From contig JAIWND010000005.1 in the NCBI GenBank assembly GCA_025330725.1, positions 682,001 to 746,000 of the forward strand: a stretch of DNA of 64,000 bases, in the 5' to 3' direction. The notes beneath the pieces were generated by a model. It searched no databases. It was not told where the DNA came from and saw only the letters and a program-made list of their open reading frames with translations. Position 1 is the stretch's first letter. The number at the start of each line of letters is the position of its first letter. The stretch is from Chlamydoabsidia padenii. Taxonomy: Eukaryota > Mucoromycota > Mucoromycetes > Mucorales > Cunninghamellaceae. The position numbers and the translations under genes were made by a program. Positions 35,441 through 47,114 of the stretch are shown one piece after another.

Positions 35441-36147
35441 AGTACTTGGGTAGCCTGTAGTTCGCAAAATATGTATCGTATTGATTCCACCCTTTTTGCT
35501 TAATAAAGTTTGCTATACACACCTTTAAAAAGCATAATACAACATGATAGTCAAAGTGAAGATCATTTTCCCCTTTTAGATTAGTCGAAAAAAAAGAAAA
35601 GAGTCGAATGACCAATTTAAGCGCCACTTCAATTACTTTCATGCACTTTGAATCCTCACCTTTTGTGGGACCAATGAAAAGGTTGGCCGCGCACTCCGAA
35701 TAAAACATGTGTTCATGCCCGACCCCCTTCCAAGTATTACTCCCATTATATCCTATCCTTTATCATACACCATTATACCTCTTAAACGAGTTTCCCCGCG
35801 ACTTGTCATGCCCACTTTAATCCCTACCACTAGAATACATGCTGTTGATTCTTTTTCTATCTCGATAGTGACCTGCAAAGCAACCAACATGGCAGCATAT
35901 TAAATGATATCTGGAAGCCAGATTACCCCTTCTTTAATCAAACCCCTACATGACATATACCAAACTGGATGAGTCGCAACAAACAAGAGTAAATTACCAG
36001 AAAAAAAAAGTTATAGTTTTATTATTATTATGAATAAAGAAGAAGAATATATATTAAAGAATTGTAAAGAGTATAAAACAAAAATAAAAATGAGAGATAG
36101 AGATGCAGGAGGTAAAAAAAAAAACAAAGAGGGGGATTGCAATGTGA
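35441..36147. other. 3' region between ten-Cys gene 2 and START gene
   Basis: Up to about 35660 it is the duplicated downstream flank. The rest is the 3' side of the minus-strand START gene. No further gene is seen. Confidence 0.45.
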
Positions 36148-39100
36148 TTATTGGCAAACGCAAGCAAACTTGCCCATGTAATAGCATAGCAGCATGGCGA
36201 TAAACATCACAGCCAGTTGTTGTCCATTGAATGTCAAGTCTTCCGATATAATCACAATGTTGTTGTTGTTGTTGTTGTTGTTGGTCTAAAAATGATACAA
36301 TAAGAGAATGGTTAGTGATCATCAATTTCTTTTTAGTCATTTGCCTACCTGATGTTGTGCCACTAGAATATATCCTTTAGGAACTTGTATGTCACCAATA
36401 GACAACCTAGGGACGGTGGAGGATTGATCGATATCGTTTTCAGGGACCATTGGAGTTTCGTTTATTGGTGGTTGTGATGATTCCGTTTCTGGCTGTGATG
36501 TTGATAAGATGTGATGCTGAGTGGGTATATCTGTCATAAAGAGATCATTCATATTAGTATTAGTTGCTTTCTTCTTCTTCTTCTTCTTCTTCTTCTTCTT
36601 CTAATGGCCTTACCCTTAAGGGTAAACATCAAAGCACCGTTGCAAGTGACTCTTCCATTATGAGAGGTGACCACATTCACAGATACTTGTTTGCCCTCCA
36701 TTTCCGGTGTTGTTGTGAAGATCTTGATATGCTGTTCAGTTACATCCACCCGAGTACCAGAGGGAGGAGAAACCGATACATCAAAGCCAAGAGGGTACAT
36801 CGTAGGAGAATGAATCCGAATATCAGTACACCAGTTTCGTTCCAGATTAGATTTTCTTGCTCGATAGGTATGAGAAGGTTCATGCTTGACCACGTATTTC
36901 ATAGAATAAATGGGGGTTTTCTTTTTTCCACAAGCCAATTCATTGTCGCTATCATCATCGTCTTCATTTCCGTCGATTTCGTCGTCACCATCATTTTCAT
37001 CATTGTCATCACCACTACCAAGAGCATCATCATTCACCATTAAAAGTTCTTCATGAAGCACTTTACCAGCCACCCGTCGAATGTAAGGAGGACAACCATT
37101 GCTGGATAAAAACCGACCAAGACGTGATAATGAGCTTGAGCTAAAACATCCTGTTGAATCCCAGATGATACTTGTTTTGACACACCGCCTTCCTTGATCG
37201 TCTTTTATTGGTACAAAGATCCATCCATAGAGTCGCATCTTTAAGGTGCCCGAAGTAACAAATACATCATCCACACTGGCGCTTGCTGTATAGATCGTAC
37301 CAAGAGTTGTATCTGTTTCAATCGTACTTGTCACCGTATAGTTGCCGCCATTTTTCATTATCCACCTGACCAAGTAATCCTTTTGACTGAATCGTTCCAG
37401 GATATCACCATGTTCGAATTGACTATCCCCTATGTAAATGCAAACAAATGAGATTACCATCATCATCATCATCCCCCCCTTTTTTTTTCAATAGGTACTT
37501 ACATATCTTTCTTGCGCCAATGCAATGAGTTACCGAGCAAAGCTGCTCAGGAGTCCAACCACCATATATCATTCCATCTGCGCGAAGGTATTCCGCGTTT
37601 GAATAATAGCGAATACCATCCTTTTCCTTGTCGAAGACCCAGCCTTCAGGGGACATGGAGAGTCGTTTGATCATCGCCAATGTTTCGGCCTTTTTATTGG
37701 GATGTCGATGAGCTGGGTATAATCGCTGTTGCTGTTGTTGTGGTGAGGGTGATGCTGATGAAGTGGATGATGTTGAGGTCGACAATGGTGCTGGTGTAGG
37801 TGGGTGGAGCATACCAGGTGTAGATAATGATAAAGGAGTAGGTAGTGACATTGACATTGGGAGCACTGAAGGGGGATGATGGTGGTGATTTAATCGAAGA
37901 CTTGACGTAGGATTACCATGATGGTATTGATAAAGATGTTGTGGTGGAGAGGTAGGGAAGTTGTTTGTATCGCTTGCTGCTTCAGATTGATTGTCTCCGT
38001 CGTCCACCGGGTATGTTACATCTTGTTCGGCAAAAGTGATTCTTTTCCTTCCATTGAAACTAGAGGCATTTGATCCTAGTAAGATGGAATGTTGTGATGT
38101 TGCAGGTGAAGGACTAGAAACAAATAAAAGGTTTGAGTGAGTGCATGTATAAATATGCGAATATCAAAAGCTACCTGGTTCTATGTGGCGTCATTTTAGA
38201 TTGATCAAATTGTTGTCCAAGTAAAGAAGGTCGACGACTGTATCCAGAAGTTAAAGGAGCCAGTGCTGACTTGCATTGTGTTCTTGGTCGGCCAGATTTC
38301 TTTTGGAGATAGTCGTTAATCAAAGCAATCACCAGCGGTCTTCGAGCAAGAGACTTCTTTGCGAATCCAGGGACCCAGCCTTTCATGTTTTCTTGAATCA
38401 CAAACGTCACTTTGGTGGACGGAGTAGGACCACCTCGTACAGGTTCCAGAATCCAACCTTGTAACTAGTCAAGCAAGTTAAAGAAAAAAAAAAAAAAAGT
38501 GAGTTTTTGACATATGTGCGGTATATGTGTAACTTGTATCCTCCTTTTTTCAACTACCTACTTTTATTTGAGCCCTTGTTCTACCTTGAATTCGAGGTAA
38601 CCTTGGAGTTTCAACACTGGTGGCGGCAAAAATAATGGATCCATTTTGAGTACATTCTATACGTTCAACTAATGCAAAGTCCCGAGGTCTATGAAAGAAA
38701 CAGCATTTAGTTAGTAAGCAAATAGTACAATATCTTATATACAAGATCAACTTACTTTGATGTTGCAGTAGGTTTAGTCACTTCATAAGTCAAAGAGGTC
38801 GTATCATTTAGATTCTCCACCAAATTACCGTCTTCATATCTAATATACGATAACAATGTTAGTGTCCATCCCCCCCCTTTTTTTTTTCCCACCCATCCCT
38901 TGTTTCCCTATTCCACCCAACTTACTGTTCATCCCAGAGTTTCCGCATACCAATAACATAAAAGATAGATTGAGGGGAAAATCCATGTATGATCGCTTCT
39001 CCTTTAAAAATGGGAGTTTTGTCCGCCTTGTGAAGACCGTTCATCATATGTACCACCACACCACTTTTATGTTTCAGAGCCTTCTTCCACCCGTCTTCAA

Positions 39101-39449
39101 AGACAATATGTTTGAGAGTAGATAAGGCGTTTTCTGCTTGATGGATATGATAGGTTCCTGAGCTGAGCAATGGATCGACATAGGTGGCAGTTGTTGAGGG
39201 CGTCAAGGAAGCGACAGAAGGTGTCAGGTGCGTGGTCCATCGTTGAGGCGGTGGTGCCTGAGGTGTTGGGTCGTCTTCATCGTCACTAAAGATAGTATTG
39301 TATTGTGGTTTCGGGTAGTACTGTTTACGTGTTGGCATTAGTGCTGGCAGTATTGCTGTTGAGCTTGTCAGACTACTGGGTGTATTATATGAAGCCAAAT
39401 GATTATCCCAATCTACATCGTTGACGAGCAAACTTTGTTTATGACGCAT
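36148..39449 (-). CDS. Double START-domain lipid-transfer protein with C-terminal membrane anchor
   Basis: START domains bind sterols, phospholipids or ceramide. The protein opens with a disordered Pro/Ser/Thr-rich region. The first START lies around ENALSTLKHIVFEDGWKKAL to WILEPVRGGPTPSTKVTF and ARRPLVIALINDYLQKK. A long low-complexity linker (His-, Pro-, Ser- and Gln-rich) follows. The second START starts at MSPEGWVFDKEKDGIRYYSN and includes WTPEQLCSVTHCIGARKI, a YTASASVDDVFV strand and KTSIIWDSTGCF; an acidic Asp-rich insert interrupts it. After IQVPKGYILVAQHQ comes a poly-Asn tract from a (GTT)n repeat and a single C-terminal membrane helix (LAVMFIAMLLCYYMGKFAC). The order suggests tail-anchored lipid transfer at a contact site. 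About 900 residues over ten exons. Confidence 0.8.
36251..36281. repeat. (GTT)n microsatellite coding poly-Asn
   Basis: On the minus strand this is (AAC)n, giving eight or nine Asn just before the membrane anchor of the START protein. Confidence 0.9.
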
Positions 39450-39596
39450 GCCGTGTATCTATATTGTGATAGAGTGTAATAGTACAAATTAATGACTCCA
39501 CCAAATAGATAAAAGAGTGAGAAGAAGAATGAGGGGATAAAAAAAGAATGAAGGAAAAGAAGAAAAAGGAAAAGAAGAAAAAAAAGGCTCTTTCAG

Positions 39597-39628
<32 letters not shown>

Positions 39629-40851
39629 CCGGCTTTTGAAAAAAGTGGCAAGCTGTGGGGTCACATATCAAGCATACCAGCATGTGGTCCATTGTCTTTT
39701 TGTACCACCTTGAATAATGGTAACCTATCAATATTTGTTTTTAGAATCACGAAAAGTGATCTATTCTTATTTCAAATCAAGAAAGAAAAACTGTGGCTGC
39801 ACAACTATCATCGTTTTATTTGTTACTCCTACCAGAATATTATGTATTGTGCAGTAGAGTATGGCAGAGTACAGTACATTAGAGTACACAGTAATGTATT
39901 AATAGTATAACGTTCATTCTATTCCTTGTTTGCAGAATATTTGAAAAATTAACAGCACATATTACCTTTCCCTGTAAGCTATCACGGGCGAAGAATGTTT
40001 GATTGTTGTCTAATAAGAAGTGATCCGTGTTTTGGCGCGAGCAATTAATATCTATTGTCAATTATATAACAAAAGTATTAAATACAAATTACATATCTTG
40101 TTTTGTTCCAAATCTGATCTCGATCTAATAGCCCACTTTTTCCTTGCCCTTTGCCCCTCCTCATAATACTGGAAGCGGGGTTTACATTCGGATCCCGATG
40201 CATATATTTTCAAAATGGCAATCATTATCTATAGAATCCTTGTCTGTGCCTAACATATAATGATCAACAAGAGAAGAAGAAAAAAGTGCTCTTTTGGGTC
40301 ATCAGTATATGCAAATATATCTGCATAAACTGTGAGGTGATAGAGTGAACTTTGTTTTCTAAGGGTGAAGAAGAACTTTGAATCATAACATACAGACTTT
40401 AGGAGGTAATTTGTATCATAGAAGATAGAGTAAACATAGCCTCCTTGCTTTTTTTTTGTTACAATTTGAATGCTTTTGTCGACATGAGATGGAGAAAGAG
40501 AACCTCTCCTTTTTGTTCGGATTCTGTTTCGGATTTTGAATTATCTCCGCCGTCTGGGTGAAATGAAATGCATAAACATCTGTCCAAGACTGAGGGGTGC
40601 ATGAACAAATCATCTATACAGTCTTCAGTAACCATAGAACACAATATATACCTATTATTATAGAATCAGCTACAGCAATTAAAGGATGGGTGTTTCTATG
40701 TAAGAGTCGTTTTTTTAAAAAAAAACGGGGTCAAGACAATGTGGTTAAATGATGATAACATATTTTTGTTTATTTGGTTTATAAATGATAACAAAACCAG
40801 CATAAACTAATGTAGGATGATAAATTCTATATGACTAGAGATAATCTATAA
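39450..40851. other. Spacer between START gene and heme A synthase
   Basis: Holds a 27-A run (about 39598-39627), GCCGGCTTTTGAAAAA (39628-39643), GCGGGGTTTACA (40174-40185) and a 61-codon minus ORF (40644-40459) without supporting features. Confidence 0.4.
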
Positions 40852-42388
40852 CTATAAGGGTACTTTTCGAAGAGCATGAATTAACCAAAAGTTGCTTGTC
40901 AGTAAGGTCAACGCGCCCGCTTGATGAGCAGCAGCCAGCTGAATAGGCACCATGTAGATCAAAGTCGAGATACCCAAACTTACTTGCACCACCACCACGC
41001 CCATCATAGTGTTGACGGCCAAGCGTACATTTTTAGGCAAAGGGAGTCGTCGAGCGTAAGCCCATAAAGCCGTAGCCGCCACCGCAGAGGTTTCCGCTAA
41101 AGTACGATGATCGAATTGTACAGTAGTAGGGTTTTCCAAAAAGTTTCGCCATTTGCCCTTGTCTTGAGGTTTCACATAGTGGTCAGACCATAGTTCTTCT
41201 TTAGGGGGCACCAAACCTTCACCCATCAGTGGCCATTCATTATAAATCAAACCCGCGTCCAATCCAGCCACCAAACCACCTGAGAGAGCGGTAATAATAA
41301 GCAAGGCACCCAAAGAATGTGTCAAGATACGGAAGCGTTTCAGTGCAGGGTTGTTAATCATTGTCGCGATTTCCTTGGGGTAAGTGCCGTTCATGATCTT
41401 GTTTTGTCGGATAATGTCTGCTGCCACAAAGATGGTTGCACCGTAGATCGCCACCGCCGTTGCAAAATGAGCAGTCAATCGGTATTGGCTGACACGAGGA
41501 ACCGCTCCAGGTTCTTTCATCAATGCTTCGGATAACCCTGATTTAACCATATACCAACCCATGAATCCCTAATGTAATAGATGAATGCCAATTAAAGTTA
41601 GCTCGAGTACAGTGATCAAGTGGTGATTGATATGTGCATGAATTACCTGGAATCCGAGAAGACAAGTGATACCAAATACTTGTTTTGATACACGACGAGT
41701 CATATAACCACGGGAGGCAAAGTAAAGACCAGGGATAATGAAGGTGGCACCAATGAATCGACCAATCATACGATGAGACCATTCCCAGTAAAAGATGTTT
41801 TTGAATTCCTCCAAAGTCATATGTCGATTCAATCTACGAAATCAGTCCGTCCGTCCGTCAGTCAGTCATATCCGAAGTTCCGCACCCAAAGATCCTGTCA
41901 CTTTGGTCCTACACACACAAGGGTACTTACATTTTATATTCTGGGAATTGCTTGTATTTCTCGAATTCTTCAATCCATTCTTGTTGAGAGCGAGGAGGTT
42001 TCATTCCAGAGATCACATTCCATTCAGTAATAGACAATCCACTTTCAGTCAAGCGAGTCAGTCCACCAACCACCACAATTGTAAACACCAGACCGGCATT
42101 AAAGTAGAGCCAATAGCCAACTATAGGTTTAGTTGTCTTGACCAATGTTGCATTTCCAGAGGTTGTCGTTGTTGTGGCTGTAGATATGGCACGTTTGATA
42201 GACCATTGAAGTGAAGAGCTGGGTGTCCATGATAACTTTTGGGCACAAGATAAGGTACCACAGCTTGAAGAAGGTCGTGTCCATCGTCCCAAGGTTTGTT
42301 GCATCAAAGACCTTGAAGGGGTATGTATTCTACTTGATAGTAAACGAGCACCATTAGCTCCCACCTTGAAGAATCTAGGCAAGGACAT
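40852..42388 (-). CDS. COX15: Heme A synthase (Cox15), mitochondrial
   Basis: Oxidises the heme O methyl group to make heme A for cytochrome c oxidase, in the inner mitochondrial membrane. Three exons (42388 to about 41934, about 41835-41650, about 41568-40852). The N-terminus is basic and Ser-rich like a presequence. Cox15 marks: VVVGGLTRLTESGLSITEW, WEWSHRMIGRFIGATFIIPG, QGFMGWYMVKSGL, PRVSQYRLTAHFATAVA, AGLDAGLIYNEWPLMGEGLV, TVQFDHRTLAE and LAAAHQAGALTLL. The four heme-binding His (in EWSHR, TAHF, QFDHR and AAHQ) are all present. Eight membrane helices are expected. Complete. Confidence 0.96.
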
Positions 42389-42479
42389 GATTATTGTGAG
42401 GAGAGAGAAAAAGAGAGAGAGAGAGAAAAGAAAGTTCCTTATTCAAATTTTTTTTGTTATGTGTAGCCTGATTTTTTAT

Positions 42480-42491
42480 TTCAAATTCCGC
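42480..42491 (-). promoter_or_regulatory. GCGGAATTTGAA motif upstream of COX15
   Basis: Minus-oriented copy of the recurrent motif, 91 bases before the COX15 start codon. Confidence 0.4.
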
Positions 42492-42539
42492 TTTATATCC
42501 CCTTGCCATTTTTCTCTTCTCGTTTCTTTCTCTTCTTTT

Positions 42540-42945
42540 TAAACCTTGTAACTTTTAAGGATCATATCGATGGTGGTATAATGGAACAACGGACGACTTG
42601 ATTCAAGCTTTGGATTATGAAAAGCACGACGACAAATCGATATTGCATCAACCGCGGTATAACACTCATTCCGATAATTATCACAAACTTTGGAAACAAT
42701 GCAACTTGCAGGGTATGTTACTTTACTACATCTCCTACACACCTGGTATTGATACTAATATAGTTATCAAAACTAACTATGATTATCTCTTCTTCTAGTT
42801 ATACTTATATGGGTGACTTTTATGCGAGTACATTGTTGCAGGGATTGAATCTGTCCCTAGGATATGGTTGCTTGCAAACAGCAACGGACTCGAATGACCG
42901 CGATTGCGCTTGGTTTGATGTTTGTAAGATAGTAACATAACATAA
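42540..42945 (+). pseudogene. Protein-like, apparently broken two-exon sequence
   Basis: The segment up to a GTATGT donor at 42715 reads as protein in one frame (TTDDLIQALDYEKHDD, then YHKLWKQCNLQ). A segment after a TTCTAG acceptor at 42799 reads as protein in another (YTYMGDFYASTLLQGLNL, then TDSNDRDCAWFDVC). Joined at the consensus sites the phases do not match, and there is no start codon in the first frame after an upstream stop. It may be a decayed gene or a gene with a first exon and splice site I have missed. Family not recognised. Confidence 0.3.
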
Positions 42946-44032
42946 CATAGCATAGCATAATATAATAGGAATACGTCTCTTTTTAAATCAATAAAGTATA
43001 TATTACCTCTAACATTGTATGTCTTACTGTGGGTGGAACTTTGACTGGGTTCGATGTTGGGTAACTTGATTATGATAGTAGACTGAACCAAGAGCATATA
43101 ACAGTACATCATATAGTGGGAAAAGGAAATCATTGTCTTGAAGTAACATAATGACGATAATGGATATTCATTGTTGCTTCAATGCTTATTTTATGCGAAA
43201 GGCATCGGGATTTAAAAATAGAAAGAAAGAGAAGGATTACGGCCCTGCCTTCAATGTACAAACAGCAACTTGCATGTCCACGAGTTTATTTAATTGATAA
43301 AGAAAGTGAATCATAAATTTTCAGTTAGCCCTTGATACTATGTGATAAGAGCAGCTATGGTTTGCGTTTCTATTAAGAATAGGCCCCTCGGACAGGATAG
43401 AAGATGGTAACTGCTACTATAAAGCATTGTATTTAGGCACCCATCGGATTGAAAAGTCAACAGCAAACCCTCTTTCAATTTATGCGCAATGAATAAGTAC
43501 ATGGGGTGTACAGTACAGTATATCACTTGACTTCAAATGGCATGTATTTCGCTCTATGGGTAACTTGAATTTTTCGTCAAATAAGCGGCGAATGAAATAT
43601 CAGTTAATATTATGTGGGAAGTATGTGGGTTTCCTTTTATTTTTCACTTACCATTGGCCGAAGCCCCGTGCCCATCCCTCTCAAAGGAGGGGTGCCAGCC
43701 ATAATCTCATCCAAGAATTGACTGACAAGTTGTTAAAGGGGTGGGCATCCCCAAGGAAAGCTGAAAAGAATTTAAAAAGCTCTTTTATATGATGTAAAAA
43801 AGAAAAAATCAGATAATCAAAACCAATGCATTGTCAAATTATAACAATCTTATACAGGCCATCATAGTTCGCATTAATGAGATGAAGTCTATAGGCAGCC
43901 ACTCGGGCTAAAGTTTACCTTAATCGACGAAAAATTAAATTACTTTAGCTCTATAGTGGCGGGATTTGAACTGTGAATTAATTTTTCAAAAAAGTAGCAC
44001 GACCAATTTATTGTAGGCCTTTCTCCACAAAT

Positions 44033-44034
<2 letters not shown>
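42946..44034. other. Spacer upstream of ankyrin/DIL gene
   Basis: Includes short AT-rich repeats (ACATA/GCATA runs near 42938-42962), CGGGATTTAAAAA (43206-43218) and GCGGGATTTGAA (43959-43970). ORFs at 43556-43792 and elsewhere lack support. Confidence 0.4.
43959..43970 (+). promoter_or_regulatory. GCGGGATTTGAA motif upstream of ankyrin/DIL gene
   Basis: Exact copy of the recurrent motif, 231 bases before the start codon. The 77-T tract lies between, so without that tract the distance would be about 154. Confidence 0.4.

Positions 44035-44111
<77 letters not shown>
44035..44111. repeat. Poly-T tract, 77 bases
   Basis: Uninterrupted run of 77 T, the longest homopolymer in the window, 90 bases before the ankyrin/DIL start codon. 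Confidence 0.95.
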
Positions 44112-44115
<4 letters not shown>

Positions 44116-44201
44116 CTTTCCTCTCTATTTCTCTCTTCATACCATCCCATCCATCCCCTCTTATTACTATCTTTTTAATTCTCTATATAACTATACACTG
44201 A

Positions 44202-47114
44202 ATGGAAAACCCTTCACAGAAGCAAAGACCTGTATCCACTCAACGATCCATGTCGGTGATGACCATTGATACTGCTATTGCTCAAAATGCCTATACCCCT
44301 CAACTACGAAGAAATAACAGTGTTGCTCAACCTCGACCAAGATCAGTCTACTCCTCGGAACCAGTCATGTCCCCTGATGAACTTACCGCCAAGATTGCTG
44401 ACAGCTTCCAACAATTCTCTTCCATGTTGAACCAAATGCAAAAAACCACACCAAAAAAGGAACAACAACAGCAGCAACAGCAACAGCAACTACACTCACC
44501 TATTTCGTCAAGACCAACCACGCCTTTAACTAACAAGCTCAATGGTAACCTTAACAAACGGAATAGTGGCACCGTCAACCATCGGCACTCACTTAAAGAG
44601 GATCACAACAATAGGAATATGATTCTCTCACCCATCTCACTTGTCAGTCCTTCCTCTATCAGTGGGAACACAACAAAACAAATTAATGGGCCGCAACAAG
44701 AAGTATGTATCTCACCTCTGGATAATTCAAGCCAACCCCAACCATGTAAACTTCAACCCGTCAGTAGTAACACGAAGAAATGGACAAAGAAGGTGGACGA
44801 TAAGCAATTGGTGAACAGGTTTCTAAGAGCCGCTTCCAATGGTGACACAGAATTGGTGCAAGACTTGGTACGCAAATGTAGGGACTTGGTGTATGTTACT
44901 GATGATGATGAAGGAACGACTGGTTTAATATATGCTACTTGCTTTGGACACCTTGATACTGTACAAGCTCTTTTGGAAGCAGGTACACCTATCAATGAAC
45001 CTGACAATCGTAAGTAATAAAAAAACACAAACTCTCTCTATAACTGTATTGGTTGCTGACTTTATTTTAACTAGTTGGATGGACAGCATTAATGTGGGCA
45101 ACAGTGAATCAACACGACACCATAGTGGATTTACTTCTTCGTAATAACGCCATACCTGAAATACCTTCCGTCAAAGGGAGTACTGCATTCGACTTTGTCC
45201 TTGGTGCTGATACGGTGGTAGCATCCTTATTACAACCCTCATCCAACTTCTCTCGTCGGCACAACTTGACTATGGATCGAATGGTGAAGAAAAAGAAAAG
45301 CATGCAACTACTAAAAAAATCGGCCCGGCGACAATCGACTCCAGTTTTTACAACAACCAATCCAATAACAGCAGTAACAGGTATCAACAACAACAGTAAC
45401 AACAGTAACAACAAAAAACCAAGCTTTCAGCAATCTGGTATGGATACTTATACTCACTTTATGACAACTGAATCCGACCGACATCGACTTTTGACACAAC
45501 GCCACGAACTCTTTTATGACGCGCTTCTCAACCTCAGCAATGGCACCACGAATCAACTGGATGACGCTGAAATCAGTGGAGATGATGACGATAATGACGA
45601 TCAGCAAAATTTGGCAAAGTACGAATCAAGTATTAGGTCATCGCATACTTTTGTTTGGGATAGTTGTATTGTAGATCAAATGTTTGTCTTCTCAATGGAT
45701 GATCTGGCTTCTATATTGGATGTGGCATTGGACACGAAGTCGATCTCTAAAATGACGGCGGCAACAACCAACAAGGATGAAACTCTATGGATTCCTGCCA
45801 ATCTACTGTTTTTATGCGCAAGGTTTGCTTACTATTATGCTTGTCGTGGTGTGCTGGGCCAATTCTTCGATACTGTGATTGCTAGACTGACAAAAGTAAT
45901 AAAGGTAAAAGAAAGAAAAAAAGACGTATTTATGAATATCAACCAACTAACTGTTATTTGTTATTATTTAGCAAAGCGCCAAAGATACTCTTCTCTTAAA
46001 CTATTGGATGACAAATATACATCAACTATTGATTTATCTCAAACGTGATATTGGACTAAAACGAAGCACAGAACGACAACAGCAACAACTGGCGGACTTG
46101 ATGGTGGATCTATACACATTGTTTATCAAGAATTGTGAACGACGATTGGAAAAGTTAGTTGACTGTGCACTCTTGGACTATGAACCTATTCAAGATATGA
46201 CTCCTGTGGACTTTGTGGACTCGAATGATTGGTCAAACTTCTTCCAGCGGCGTGGATCTACTCGAGCTTCTTTGGATGGGCAAGCGTCGACAGATGGAAA
46301 CAGTGATGGGCCACAGACGATAACGACAATACTCGATGGGATATACGACACGATGACAACAGTATATGAACTTCCTGACTATCTAGCGAAACACACGATT
46401 ATGCAATGTCTTTATTATGTCTTGTGCGAAGGATTCAATCAGATACTGTCTAACAAAAAGTACCTCTGTCGATCAAAGGCACAACATACCCGTTTGAATG
46501 TGTCGGTTCTGGAGGAATGGGCTCGTCAACAGCTTGGCCATGTGAATCTTGCTCATGGATTGGATCGACTGACTGAGCTACTTCAACTATTACAGCGTCT
46601 CTCTGAATTAACGAATGTTGATGCTTTGAAATCTACTTGCCACGGACTATTGAATGCTGCACAGATCAAACGATGCGTGATTAATTACCGTTACGAAACA
46701 CAAGAACCCCATTTGCCAAAACATGTTGTGGATTGGGTGACACAATGGGCTCAAGAGCAACAACAACAACAACAACAACAACAACAGGATACAACACAGA
46801 CTTTGCACCACAACATACAACAACTTAAAGATCGCCTATATGATAAACAACCGGAAACGCTTGGGAATCAACAATATATGACTGACGTTGGATTGTTATT
46901 GGTGGACAGTCGATGGATTTTACCTTTCGACCAACAACAACAACAACATGTCTCGGTGCCTCCCTCAACCAATGACGACCAACCTCACTCTTCCGAATCG
47001 ATGTATCAAGCGATCAAGCAAAGAGCCCAGCATGAAAAAAAAGGATCCCAGATTAGAATACCCTCTCTCCCCTACAAATTGATTGATAGACTAGACAAAA
47101 AACTCCATAAATAA
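44202..47114 (+). CDS. Ankyrin-repeat plus Dilute (DIL) domain protein
   Basis: DIL domains form the cargo-binding tail of class V myosins; fungi also have motorless DIL proteins with ankyrin repeats. Three exons (44202-45009, 45075-45904, 45972-47114) encode about 925 residues. The N-terminal 200 residues are disordered with a poly-Gln run. Ankyrin repeats follow (LVNRFLRAASNGDTELVQDL; GTTGLIYATCFGHLDTVQAL; GWTALMWATVNQHDTIVDLL). A basic linker leads to the DIL region, beginning near LWIPANLLFLCARFAYYYAC and including LLLNYWMTNIHQLLIYLKRD, MQCLYYVLCEGFNQILSNKK and LEEWARQQLG. A second (CAA) poly-Gln tract lies near 46759-46787. No motor or IQ motifs are present. Confidence 0.88.
46759..46787 (+). 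repeat. (CAA)n microsatellite coding poly-Gln
   Basis: About ten CAA units inside the DIL protein, in frame. Confidence 0.9.

Noticed and set aside
39548..39910. Lys-rich plus-strand ORF
   Set aside because: Product of an A-rich tract upstream of the START gene.
40459..40644. 61-codon minus ORF with acidic composition
   Set aside because: No splice sites, domain or promoter; may be chance.
43556..43792. 78-codon plus ORF
   Set aside because: No recognisable feature and no intron or promoter context.
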